A program made the translations under genes and the position numbers. The notes under the pieces are model-generated. The model was not told the DNA's origin and made no database searches. It saw only the letters and a list, made by a program, of their open reading frames with translations. From Gammaproteobacteria bacterium (GTDB taxonomy: Bacteria > Pseudomonadota > Gammaproteobacteria > Pseudomonadales > Azotimanducaceae_A), in NCBI GenBank assembly GCA_012960755.1, contig DUAT01000094.1, positions 62,001 through 126,000 on the forward strand: a stretch of 64,000 bases of DNA, in the 5' to 3' direction. Shown piece by piece: positions 36,183 through 44,035 of this stretch. Each line of letters begins with the position of its first letter. The first letter of the stretch is position 1.

Positions 36183-36727
36183 TAACTTTCTCCATACAGG
36201 TAGGGAACCAGGGTAACTTCTTCAAGATCGTCGAAGTCGGTCGTCATTGAGTAAATATCCTCGCCGATAATCTTGCCGGAAGAATCGAAAGGCCAGAACG
36301 TAACAGTGCGACCGCGTGTGGCATAAGTTGAGCCTTCATCAACGCCATCGATACCCATTTGTAACAGCATTGAACCGCTGAAAGGAATGCGGATGGACCC
36401 TTCTGTCACCAGCGTATCATCTCCAATCACAATGCGTTCAATATTGAACTCGAAACGATTAGCACCCGAGCCGATCAGGCCACTGTAAAATTCTTTCAGG
36501 GCATCATATCCTTTGGGACCGGAGTCGTCAGTCGCTGTCCAATTATGGAACACAGGTTCATCGACCATCGTATTCAGCAGGGCATCCAGATTGCCACCGC
36601 ACTCCGCCTGCATATGTGTTTTCAACGCTTCCAGCATGGTTCGGCGCCAGGAGTCTGTTTCGTGTGTCAGCAGTTCATCGACCAGGCGCCAGTTATTTCT
36701 TGAGTCTACGGTTGGTTTTGCACTCAT
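36182..36727 (-). CDS. SnoaL-like / NTF2-fold protein
   Basis: A 181-residue NTF2-fold protein: a helical N-terminus (ETDSWRRTMLEALKTHMQAECG) followed by the curved sheet (EPVFHNWTA, GPKGYDALKEFYSGLIG, FEFNIERIVIGDDTLVTEGSIRI). Relatives act as cyclases, isomerases or hydratases of polyketide or steroid-like molecules, or have no known activity. The start overlaps the P450 stop by 4 bases. The P450-NTF2-dehydrogenase order suggests successive modification of one hydrophobic substrate, an inference. Confidence 0.82.
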   Translation of the reverse strand: MSAKPTVDSRNNWRLVDELLTHETDSWRRTMLEALKTHMQAECGGNLDALLNTMVDEPVFHNWTATDDSGPKGYDALKEFYSGLIGSGANRFEFNIERIVIGDDTLVTEGSIRIPFSGSMLLQMGIDGVDEGSTYATRGRTVTFWPFDSSGKIIGEDIYSMTTDFDDLEEVTLVPYLYGES

Positions 36728-37971
36728 CGCTTATCAAACTCAATATTCAGATCAACAGGGCCGTGGAGCAGCAAGCTCGGCAGGAACTTCAGTTCTTCAT
36801 CACCTTCAGGCAATCTGAAGTTTGTCAGTCGTTGAAGGATAACTTCAAATCCAACGGTTAGCTCTTGCTGGGCCAGTGGCGCCCCGAGGCAACGATGCAC
36901 ACCCTGGCCAAAGGCAATCTGGGTTTTTACATTGTCCCGTTTCACGTTAAAGCTGTCTCCCTGGGAGAATTGCATCTCATCCCGGTTAGCGGAACCAAAC
37001 TTGATCATCAGCGTTGAGCCTGAAGGGATCTGCACGCCGTTTAACTCTGTATCCTGCGTGCACACGCGCCACATTTGAGTTGTTGGGGTAGATAATCGTA
37101 GCATTTCGTCGACCATATTGGGTAACAGCGACATGTCATTCTGAACAAGAGCGAGCTGGTCAGGGTGTTTTGCCAGCAGGTACATGCCCTCCGCAAAGGT
37201 GGCTGTTGTCGTCTCGTTTCCGGCAACCAGTAACTGCGAAAGGACCGACAAACATTCCTCGACGTTCATGGGCTTTTCGCCATCGGCGCTGGAGTTGACG
37301 ATCTCGGACAAGACATCATCGGCCGGCTGTTTTTTTCGGGCTTCAATTTTTTCTGCGAAGTAGTGCTGGAAGTCGACCACATCCTGAGCTGCTGCAAGCA
37401 GACCGTCACGGGTTTGACCAGCGGCAAACTGGTACACGTTTGAATCGGACCATCTCTTGAACAGGGCCATATCGGTGAGGGGGACACCAAGAATGTAGGC
37501 AATCATCCGGACCGGCATCGGCACCGCAAAAGCCTCCATCCAGTTACATTTGCCATCTTCAATAATATCATCGACAAGCTCATTAGCGAGATTGCGAATA
37601 TAGGGCTGTATTTTTTTGACACTGCTGACAGAGAAGGGTTTATTGCATAGTGCCCGGTAGCGTCTTTGTTCAGGTGGGTCCTGGGTCAGCATGGTGTTTA
37701 CCGGTGGAAATCCCTTGCTTCGAATGGCATCCAGTTCCGGGTCTTGCTGGACTTCTCCAGCACCTGCTTGAATCATGGCAAATTTGTTCGAGAATACTTT
37801 CTCGTTTTTAGCAACCCGGGTGACCAGGTCAAATGTCGATACAAAGAACACGCCGGTTTTGGGGCATTGATAGACGGGTGCCTGTTCCCTGAGCTGCTGG
37901 TTAAAGTCATAGGGGCAAGAGAGTGTCTCAGGGTCGAACGGATTGTAGTCTGTCAGTGCCTTTGTATTCAC
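36724..37971 (-). CDS. Cytochrome P450
   Basis: A 415-residue soluble bacterial P450. The heme-thiolate motif is AFGQGVHRCLGAPLAQQEL. The oxygen-activation helix I has LLVAGNETTTATFAEG, and the ExxR-type region is DEMLRLSTPTTQMWR. It is similar to the CYP families that hydroxylate terpenes, steroids or fatty acids in proteobacteria. The redox partners (ferredoxin and reductase) are not in the window. It heads an operon with an NTF2-fold protein, a zinc dehydrogenase and a helical protein. A 14-bp tandem repeat lies in its leader. Confidence 0.95.
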   Translation of the reverse strand: MNTKALTDYNPFDPETLSCPYDFNQQLREQAPVYQCPKTGVFFVSTFDLVTRVAKNEKVFSNKFAMIQAGAGEVQQDPELDAIRSKGFPPVNTMLTQDPPEQRRYRALCNKPFSVSSVKKIQPYIRNLANELVDDIIEDGKCNWMEAFAVPMPVRMIAYILGVPLTDMALFKRWSDSNVYQFAAGQTRDGLLAAAQDVVDFQHYFAEKIEARKKQPADDVLSEIVNSSADGEKPMNVEECLSVLSQLLVAGNETTTATFAEGMYLLAKHPDQLALVQNDMSLLPNMVDEMLRLSTPTTQMWRVCTQDTELNGVQIPSGSTLMIKFGSANRDEMQFSQGDSFNVKRDNVKTQIAFGQGVHRCLGAPLAQQELTVGFEVILQRLTNFRLPEGDEELKFLPSLLLHGPVDLNIEFDKR

Positions 37972-37990
37972 TTTGGGGTTCTCCCTTTTT

Positions 37991-38018
37991 TTGCTGATCG
38001 GTGTTTGCTGATCGGTTT
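37991..38018. repeat. 14-bp tandem repeat (2 copies) upstream of the P450 gene
   Basis: Two adjacent copies of TTGCTGATCGGTGT/TTGCTGATCGGTTT differ at one base and sit 20 bases upstream of the P450 start on the minus strand. See the finding on tandem repeats in 5' leaders. Confidence 0.8.
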
Positions 38019-38057
38019 TTTTTCCGGTATCCAGAATGCTTGCTCTCTAACAGAGTG

Positions 38058-39281
38058 CTAGAACTTGCTCCTGAACCAGGCAGCTAACTTCATAAATGGT
38101 ATTAAGTAAGGCAGTGCGCGCAGCAGATTAGTGATCTTCCAATCTAACAGGGCGACATCGAGTCGTGCGTACATGACATGAAGCACGGCCCTTGAGCGCT
38201 CATCCGACTTGTCCAGGTCGTCCATGGTGTTGGAAAACATCAACAGCAGGACGACGAGATTCAATTGATAGTCCTGTTTTAATTGTTTGAAACTGTAGCC
38301 CGTCACGCCGTACTCGACGATGCGTTGATGGTAAAGTTTAAGCAAATCCATTTCGGTTTCCCGCCGCTGCTCAACGGTAATGCTCTGGGTAAACCAGCGA
38401 GCCAGGTCATTGGCTGGCTGGTTAACACCGGATAATTGCCAGTCAATAAGGGAATACTTGCCTCCGGCATCGGTGGGACAAAAGACATTGTCCGAACGTA
38501 AATCGCCATGACAAAGTGTGTTGGGGAAAGGTGGTGGTGGATCCATAGCGAACAGGGGTGGTAACAGCTTCATCAGCCGTTTTATTTCCGGGTAAGCATC
38601 GAAGGCGTCGGTGGTTTCGGCTCTCTCGATGGCCTCGTTGATCATAGCCAGGCCCTGTTCCATTGGCATGGAATTAAATATTGGTTGTGCCCAGTCGTAA
38701 CTGGCAAGCAACTCACTGTTCCACCACTTCGCATGTAGTTTTGCAATGGTCTCAATTACCCAGGTACTGTCTTGCTTGCTGGTTCCCTTGACCTGGTCGC
38801 TGGCGATCGCGGGTGCCATGTCCTCAAGCAGGAGAACAAAATGGTTGGAATCTTCCAGGTATTTTAAGAAGTAACATTCAGCCACCGGCACGCCGACATC
38901 ATTGCCGATATCCCGGTAGAAGCCGATTTCGCGCTGGTACAAACCCTGGTCTTTTGCCATGTCACGCGTGGCCGAATTAGTCGCCGCAAACTTGGCGATG
39001 ATACTTTCAGGCAGATGGTGCCCAACCCCCTCGGCGCCGTCAGTTTCGGTGCTGCCAGCATAGTCAAGTGTCAGCCGTGCCAACTGGCCCATGAAGCCTT
39101 CACCGACGCCGATAATCTCGCTGCTGAACGCTGTGACAGGCGTGACTTTGATGGAATCTTCAGCCCTGTACTTTTCGCTGAAGTACGGCATCAATGCCTG
39201 GTTCAACCACCCAACGGTTAACTCATCGACCGTTAAAGGTGTATCACTTTCTGATGTTGTTATCTGCTCTGTTTGGGTCAA
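38058..39281 (-). CDS. Phosphotransferase of the aminoglycoside/ecdysteroid-kinase superfamily
   Basis: A 407-residue protein-kinase-like phosphotransferase. The catalytic loop is LCHGDLRSDNVF and the metal-binding DFG equivalent is LIDWQLSG; upstream VLLLEDMAPA is the hinge segment. The length and C-terminal helices resemble the ecdysteroid 22-kinase-like group found in marine bacteria and insects, which phosphorylate hydroxyls of steroids and other hydrophobic alcohols. No substrate is established here. Its start overlaps the end of the phosphatase gene by 38 bases, so they are co-transcribed; it is followed by the P450 gene 86 bases away. Confidence 0.85.
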   Translation of the reverse strand: MTQTEQITTSESDTPLTVDELTVGWLNQALMPYFSEKYRAEDSIKVTPVTAFSSEIIGVGEGFMGQLARLTLDYAGSTETDGAEGVGHHLPESIIAKFAATNSATRDMAKDQGLYQREIGFYRDIGNDVGVPVAECYFLKYLEDSNHFVLLLEDMAPAIASDQVKGTSKQDSTWVIETIAKLHAKWWNSELLASYDWAQPIFNSMPMEQGLAMINEAIERAETTDAFDAYPEIKRLMKLLPPLFAMDPPPPFPNTLCHGDLRSDNVFCPTDAGGKYSLIDWQLSGVNQPANDLARWFTQSITVEQRRETEMDLLKLYHQRIVEYGVTGYSFKQLKQDYQLNLVVLLLMFSNTMDDLDKSDERSRAVLHVMYARLDVALLDWKITNLLRALPYLIPFMKLAAWFRSKF

Positions 39282-39909
39282 CTCTCAGATGCTCCGGTAG
39301 ATGATCGTGGGAATTAAAGTGCTCCATACTCGCCTGGGGGGTGAAGGCGATTTCTGTCACGGCACTGTTGTGCATAATGTACTGGTATCCGAAAACAGGT
39401 TTGGTGCCCAACAAGGTAGATATGGCGTGGGCGATGGCAGCACCATGACTGACGATGATGATATTGTCATCACTGTGGCTAGCGCGTATTTCAGTAATGG
39501 CATTCGTCATTCTTGCTGCCAGCTGGTTCGGGGATTCACCGTTGTGGCCACTGAAATCGTCATCCTTGATAGAGCGTTTTGCGAATCCAACCTCTCCTAA
39601 CTGCCGGTAGGTAATACCTTCCCAGTCACCCAGAAATCCTTCCTGTAATCCATGATGGGTATGAATGGGCAGGTTCAATGCGTCGCGAATATGGCTGGCT
39701 GTATCAAACGCCCGGGTCAGGGGACTCGCATAGATCCGTTGGTATTCACGATGCCAGCCCTTGAGCATTTGCGCGGTACTCTGCGCCTGGGCGATTCCCC
39801 GCTCATTCAATGGTGATTCTGATTGACCGTGGGCAATTTCTTCCGAATTGCCGACGGTTTCACCATGCCGAATAAACATCAGGTACCTTACTTTCATAGA
39901 GAAGCTCAT
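39244..39909 (-). CDS. Histidine phosphatase family protein (phosphoglycerate-mutase-like)
   Basis: A 221-residue protein of the histidine phosphatase superfamily. The catalytic motif is LMFIRHGETVGN, with a second His in IIVSHGAAIAHA and the acidic residue in GLQEGFLGDWEGITYRQ. It hydrolyses small phosphorylated molecules such as sugar phosphates or alpha-ribazole-like compounds; no substrate is predicted. Paired with the downstream kinase-like gene it might balance phosphorylation of one metabolite, which is inference. The start is ambiguous because a 14-bp repeat places several ATG codons just upstream; 39909 and 39897 are both in frame. Confidence 0.88.
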   Translation of the reverse strand: MSFSMKVRYLMFIRHGETVGNSEEIAHGQSESPLNERGIAQAQSTAQMLKGWHREYQRIYASPLTRAFDTASHIRDALNLPIHTHHGLQEGFLGDWEGITYRQLGEVGFAKRSIKDDDFSGHNGESPNQLAARMTNAITEIRASHSDDNIIIVSHGAAIAHAISTLLGTKPVFGYQYIMHNSAVTEIAFTPQASMEHFNSHDHLPEHLRVDPNRADNNIRK

Positions 39910-39951
39910 AGAGAAGTTTTCATCGAGAAGTCTTCATGCAGAAGCTTTCAT
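39898..39951. repeat. 14-bp imperfect tandem repeat carrying ATG codons
   Basis: On the minus strand about four repeat units, ATGAARRCTTCTCx-like, place ATG codons at 39951, 39937, 39923 and 39909 (spacing 14 each). A shorter last step of 12 reaches the ATG at 39897. Because 14 is not a multiple of three, successive ATGs fall in different frames; only 39909 and 39897 are in the phosphatase frame. Confidence 0.7.
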
Positions 39952-39956
39952 AGGGA

Positions 39957-42143
39957 TTATGAACCGACCGCGGCCACTTCGGGTACATGACGTACGTTGA
40001 CCGGAATGGCGCTCATCCTTGGCATGCCGGTTATCCTGTCGTAGGTCCGGTTATCGTCGACGAGTCTGTTGGTACTGGAGCCCTTGGTGCGAACGTCGCC
40101 CCAGTTGTCCGGGATGTCACCCCAGGCATGCGCCATCGAGATAACACCGGGTTTTACATCCTTTGCTGCTTCAACTACGCCCACCAGCATACCCGCTGCG
40201 GACTCGATTTCTATCAGGTCTCCCGGCTTGACCCCAAGGTCCGTCAGGTCCTGCGGATTCATATAAGCGTTGTTGGTGGTGCCTTTTTTTTGCAGCCCTT
40301 CTAGCTGCTGGCCGGATGAATTAAACACATGCTTCAATCTGCGACTGATTAGAAGGTGAGTGAACTCCCGGTTGTCGTCGATAATTTTCCCGTCGCGCCA
40401 GATGTTCTCTGTAAGAACTTCCTTTAATTCTTCAGCGACACCCTCCGGTAAAAGTTGAAATTGAGAATCGTGATCACTGCGGCCGGGTTCAACCGTTACC
40501 TGTACTTCATCAAAGATGTGCCCCTTGCCTTTGGACGCGATTTCCTTCAGCGGAATACGAGAACCCGGGGTGAGTTTCTCCAGCACGTCATACTTCGTGG
40601 GTCGTTGGTCCGGTGATAGTTGGCCGCCGGGCAAATCTATGGGAATCCCGCTGCGTTTTGAAATTTCCCAGTACACTTCCCACTCTTCCCGGCTTTGCGG
40701 GTTCGGTGGCAGCACCGCCCGGGTGTAGTGAACGTAGGGTTCGTCATACCAGATGTCCGTCAGCATTGTGACATCGTCACGTTCCAGCGTTAACGTGGGC
40801 GCAATAATGTAGTTGGCCAGTTTTGCCGTGGCAGACTTGTAAAGATCCACGCAGACCAGTAGTTCAAGTTTTTCCATCGCGAGTTTGGTTTTGTCCTGGT
40901 CAGGAAATGCGACCATGGGGTTGCCGCCGAGGCAGATGAGTGCTTTTATTTGCCCCTCGCCTTCCATCAGAATTTCATCGTTCAGTGTGGCGGTTGGCAT
41001 TTCACCGAATATCTCTCCCAGCCCCCTGACGCGTGACTTGGGACCGTAATTAAAGGCTGGTTGGGCCGCATGAACTTCGGCCCGGCGCGGAACGCTGGGC
41101 CGCAGCAACCCCGGGTTCGGTACCCGCTCGCCTTCCTTGTTGACCCGGCCGCAAATCGTATTGAGGACAATAATAAGGTGCTCGGTCAGAACGCCTCTTG
41201 GCGACATGTCCGGCCCGGTGCCTGCAACAGCCACGCCCCTGGGCCCGGCTGCGAAAATGCGCGCTGCAGATTCGATCTGCGCAGCGTCAACGCCGCACCT
41301 TTGGGCTGCGTACCGGGCAGTATAAGGTTTAACCAGTTCTCTAAGATCTTCTAATCCTTCAACATAGTGGGCACAAAAATCTGCGTCATTTAACTCCTCG
41401 GACAGAATGACATTGATAATGGCCGACAATAACGTCGGGTCTTCTCCCGGATTTACCTGAAGATGCAGCGTTGCGCGATTGGCAACCTCGGTCTTTCTTG
41501 GGTCGATGACAATAACTTTCATACCAGCCTTCATGGCATCCCTGAGGCGGGCATAGGGGCTGAAAGGGGGTATGCCGCCGAAAGCTGAATATTGGGAAAC
41601 CACTGGGTTGTTGCCGATGATAAGGCAAACATCAGAACCGGTGAATGCGTGGGTGCCGCCACCCCAGGTACCAAAGCGTGAACCGGCGATAAATTTGGCA
41701 GGCTGATCGATGGTCACCGATGTGTAGTAGGAAGTTGAGCCGATACTCTGGTGCCAGGCCTTGGATATGGTGAGGGCAGCGGAATTCTGGAACCCGTAGG
41801 AGCCGACATAAGTCGCAACAGACCGGGGTCCGTGATCTTTGATCAATTGCTGTATTTTTGCAGCGATCTCGTCCATTGCCTGATCGGTATCAACCTCAAC
41901 GAGATCTCCAGCGGCGTTCTTCTTGAGGGAATTGCGGACCCTTTTTGGGGTTGCGTACTGTTCAGGTAACTGCCTGCCTTTAATACAGGTATAACCGCCG
42001 TACATGGGATCTTCAGCGTCGCCTCGTATGGCAATGGGTTTTCCATCCTCGACGTCGACTTCAATGGCGCAATACGCATGACAAAACCTGCAAAACGTTT
42101 TATGGGTCGTCACGAATGCTTTTATAGGTGCTTTAACAGACAT
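39957..42143 (-). CDS. Molybdopterin-dependent oxidoreductase, BisC/formate-dehydrogenase-like
   Basis: A 728-residue member of the DMSO-reductase superfamily. The N-terminus holds a [4Fe-4S] site: Cys18, Cys21, Cys25 and Cys53 (TFCRFCHAYCAIEV ... GYTCIKG). Molybdopterin contacts follow (SYGFQNSAALTISKAWHQ, LIIGNNPVVSQY). No Tat signal is seen, so it should be cytoplasmic. The family covers formate, nitrate and various organic substrates; the neighbours do not reveal which. It has an in-frame Cys-free coding sequence with no TGA at the catalytic position. Its promoter carries operator site 3, so it probably belongs to the same regulon as the oxygenase genes. Confidence 0.9.
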   Translation of the reverse strand: MSVKAPIKAFVTTHKTFCRFCHAYCAIEVDVEDGKPIAIRGDAEDPMYGGYTCIKGRQLPEQYATPKRVRNSLKKNAAGDLVEVDTDQAMDEIAAKIQQLIKDHGPRSVATYVGSYGFQNSAALTISKAWHQSIGSTSYYTSVTIDQPAKFIAGSRFGTWGGGTHAFTGSDVCLIIGNNPVVSQYSAFGGIPPFSPYARLRDAMKAGMKVIVIDPRKTEVANRATLHLQVNPGEDPTLLSAIINVILSEELNDADFCAHYVEGLEDLRELVKPYTARYAAQRCGVDAAQIESAARIFAAGPRGVAVAGTGPDMSPRGVLTEHLIIVLNTICGRVNKEGERVPNPGLLRPSVPRRAEVHAAQPAFNYGPKSRVRGLGEIFGEMPTATLNDEILMEGEGQIKALICLGGNPMVAFPDQDKTKLAMEKLELLVCVDLYKSATAKLANYIIAPTLTLERDDVTMLTDIWYDEPYVHYTRAVLPPNPQSREEWEVYWEISKRSGIPIDLPGGQLSPDQRPTKYDVLEKLTPGSRIPLKEIASKGKGHIFDEVQVTVEPGRSDHDSQFQLLPEGVAEELKEVLTENIWRDGKIIDDNREFTHLLISRRLKHVFNSSGQQLEGLQKKGTTNNAYMNPQDLTDLGVKPGDLIEIESAAGMLVGVVEAAKDVKPGVISMAHAWGDIPDNWGDVRTKGSSTNRLVDDNRTYDRITGMPRMSAIPVNVRHVPEVAAVGS

Positions 42144-42197
42144 GTCTTTGGCCGCTGTGTATTTTCAGAAGTGCTAAGGTAACCAGAACGATGGAAA

Positions 42198-42215
42198 ACC
42201 GTCAAGCATGATTTT
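42198..42215 (-). promoter_or_regulatory. TetR-type operator (site 3)
   Basis: The palindrome ACCGTCA-AGCA-TGATTTT lies 55 bases upstream of the molybdopterin oxidoreductase start. On the minus strand it contains TTGACG, which could be the -35 box of that gene (TTACCT 17 bases on). The left half-site is intact; the right one has two deviations. Confidence 0.5.
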
Positions 42216-42247
42216 TTCTTATGCTTGCGATGCAGTTCTCTATACAG

Positions 42248-42997
42248 CTATGCAGGAAGATGACCCATATGTTGCCCGCCGGACAAATCAATGAGTTGGC
42301 CCGTAACAAACCCTGAAGCGGACTCATCAGCTAACCAGAGCGCCGCATTCGCTATATCCTCTGGAGTACCCATCCGTTTTAAGGGGATCTCTTTGATAAA
42401 CCGGGTTTCTGTCGCTGGATCCTGGAACATGGCGTCGGTCATATCGGTTTGGATCAAGCCTGCTGCCAGCGAATTAAAACGGATTTTCTGGGGGCCATAC
42501 TCCAGCGCGGCGACCCGGACGGCATAGTCGATACCTGCTCGCGCTGCTGAGTAAACCCCAAGTGCCGGTCCAGGTAACCGGGCGGTAAGGGAGGAAATTG
42601 TTATTATTGAGCCTCCCTTATCCATGGCTTCTGCGGCGTAGCGGAAGAACAGCAATGTGCCGGTAAAGCTCACATCCAGGGTCGGTTGAATAAGTTCCTT
42701 GTTTAACATGGCGATCGGCGCTGCCGCCAGGGAGCCGGAGGAGTTGACAGCAATATCAAGAGATCCCATTTCCCGCGCCTGTGTAAACAACGCCTGAATC
42801 TGCTGCTCATCGGTGATATCGCACTGCACAGCGACACCGTCAATTTCCTTTGCCAATTGCTGCAGGGGTTCAAGTCTTCTTGCCGCTACGATGACCCTGG
42901 CGCCAGCCCCGGCAAATTTTCGCGCGATTGAAACGCCAAAACTGTTTTGCCCTGATGCGCCCAGGACGACGGCTATTTTATTTTTTAGATTTGTCAT
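42248..42997 (-). CDS. Short-chain dehydrogenase/reductase (SDR)
   Basis: A 249-residue SDR. The glycine motif is atypical (LGASGQNSFGVSIARKF, with the spacing of enoyl-ACP-reductase-like SDRs). AARRLE follows the second strand, VNSSGSLAAAP replaces NNAG, and Tyr/Lys may be replaced by YSAARAGIDY, where Arg stands at the usual Lys position. The Lys-to-Arg change suggests altered or weak catalysis. The ATG at 42997 has GGAG six bases upstream; a TTG at 43009 is rejected. It is convergent to none and lies divergent from the SDR at 43095, sharing its 5' repeats. Confidence 0.85.
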   Translation of the reverse strand: MTNLKNKIAVVLGASGQNSFGVSIARKFAGAGARVIVAARRLEPLQQLAKEIDGVAVQCDITDEQQIQALFTQAREMGSLDIAVNSSGSLAAAPIAMLNKELIQPTLDVSFTGTLLFFRYAAEAMDKGGSIITISSLTARLPGPALGVYSAARAGIDYAVRVAALEYGPQKIRFNSLAAGLIQTDMTDAMFQDPATETRFIKEIPLKRMGTPEDIANAALWLADESASGFVTGQLIDLSGGQHMGHLPA

Positions 42998-43031
42998 ATC
43001 TATCTCCAAGATGATTAACTGTAGACACTAA

Positions 43032-43091
43032 ACAGTAAGATCCAAAACAGTAAGATCCAAAACACTAAGATCCAAAACTGTAAGGTCAAAA
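43032..43091. repeat. 15-bp tandem repeat (4 copies) between divergent SDR genes
   Basis: Four adjacent 15-base units: ACAGTAAGATCCAAA twice, then ACACTAAGATCCAAA and ACTGTAAGGTCAAAA, ending 3 bases before the ATG at 43095. The last unit supplies the only ribosome-site-like sequence (TAAGG) for that gene. Copies 1 and 2 are identical, suggesting recent slippage. Confidence 0.9.
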
Positions 43092-43094
43092 ATA

Positions 43095-44012
43095 ATGGGA
43101 TTCAATAAAAGATCAACCGCTGAGCAGGTAACCGAAGGGGTGGACCTTTCAGGCAAGGTTGCCCTGGTGACCGGTTGCAACTCTGGTATTGGCGCAGAAA
43201 CAGTTCGCGTGCTCGCCAAACGTGGTGCCCATGTCATTGGAACCGCCCGGTCCCTCGCAAAGGCTTCTGAAGCCTGTGCTGAATTATTCGATACTGACAC
43301 GAAATCTATCACTCCTTTAGCCTGTGAGTTGACGGATCACGATTCGATTCGATCTGCTGCAGCTGAAATCGACCGTCAGTTTGAGAAACTGGATATCGTT
43401 GTTTGCAACGCCGGGATTATGGCATTGCCGAAGTTCGAATCCGTCGCGGGACTTGAGAAGCAGTTTATGACGAATCATATCGGCCATTTTCTGTTAGTGA
43501 ATTTGTTGATGGACAAGATTGTGGCGTCTCCCGCTGCGAGAATAGTCAATGTGAGCAGCGCAGCGCACATGCAGGCCCCGGCGGTTGGAATCGACTTCGA
43601 AAACCTTGGATCTGATAAGGGCTATTCTGCATTTCGAACCTATGGCCGTTCCAAGCTCGCTAATGTGCTGTTTGCCAATCAGTTGGCAAGGCAGTTCGAG
43701 GGCACCCCGCATACCGCTAACTCGCTCCATCCGGGCATTATTGCAACTAACCTGGGCAGGCATATGAACCCCTTGATAGGTCTGGCATTTGGGCTATTTG
43801 GATTCTGGGCAATGAAATCAATTGCCCAGGGTGCGGCGACCAGTTGTTATCTTGCCGCTAACCCGGATGTTGAGGGCGTTTCCGGCGAATACTTTGCAGA
43901 TTCTCAAGTGGCAAAAGCCCTGCCCGTTTCGAATGACGAATCCCTGGCAATACGACTGTGGAACGAGTCCGAAATAATTATTGCCACTATTGCCTCTGGT
44001 TCAAAAACCTGA
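43095..44012 (+). CDS. Short-chain dehydrogenase/reductase (retinol-dehydrogenase-like)
   Basis: A 305-residue SDR of the retinol dehydrogenase/WWOX-like extended group. TGCNSGIGAE is the glycine motif, GTARSLAK follows the second strand, CNAGIMALP is the NNAG equivalent, NVSSAAHMQAP carries the Ser and YGRSKLANVLF the catalytic Tyr/Lys. The C-terminal LGFWAMKSIAQGAATSCYLAANP is typical. Such enzymes act on long hydrophobic alcohols or ketones. Its ATG follows a 60-base block of tandem repeats. It is convergent with the Rieske gene downstream. Confidence 0.9.
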   Translation: MGFNKRSTAEQVTEGVDLSGKVALVTGCNSGIGAETVRVLAKRGAHVIGTARSLAKASEACAELFDTDTKSITPLACELTDHDSIRSAAAEIDRQFEKLDIVVCNAGIMALPKFESVAGLEKQFMTNHIGHFLLVNLLMDKIVASPAARIVNVSSAAHMQAPAVGIDFENLGSDKGYSAFRTYGRSKLANVLFANQLARQFEGTPHTANSLHPGIIATNLGRHMNPLIGLAFGLFGFWAMKSIAQGAATSCYLAANPDVEGVSGEYFADSQVAKALPVSNDESLAIRLWNESEIIIATIASGSKT

Positions 44013-44035
44013 GATAACCTCGTTGCACTGGCACA

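Noticed and set aside
43028..43312. Minus-strand reading frame with LDLTV-type repeats
   Set aside because: The repeats are simply the 15-bp DNA repeats read on the other strand, and the rest lies inside the SDR gene.
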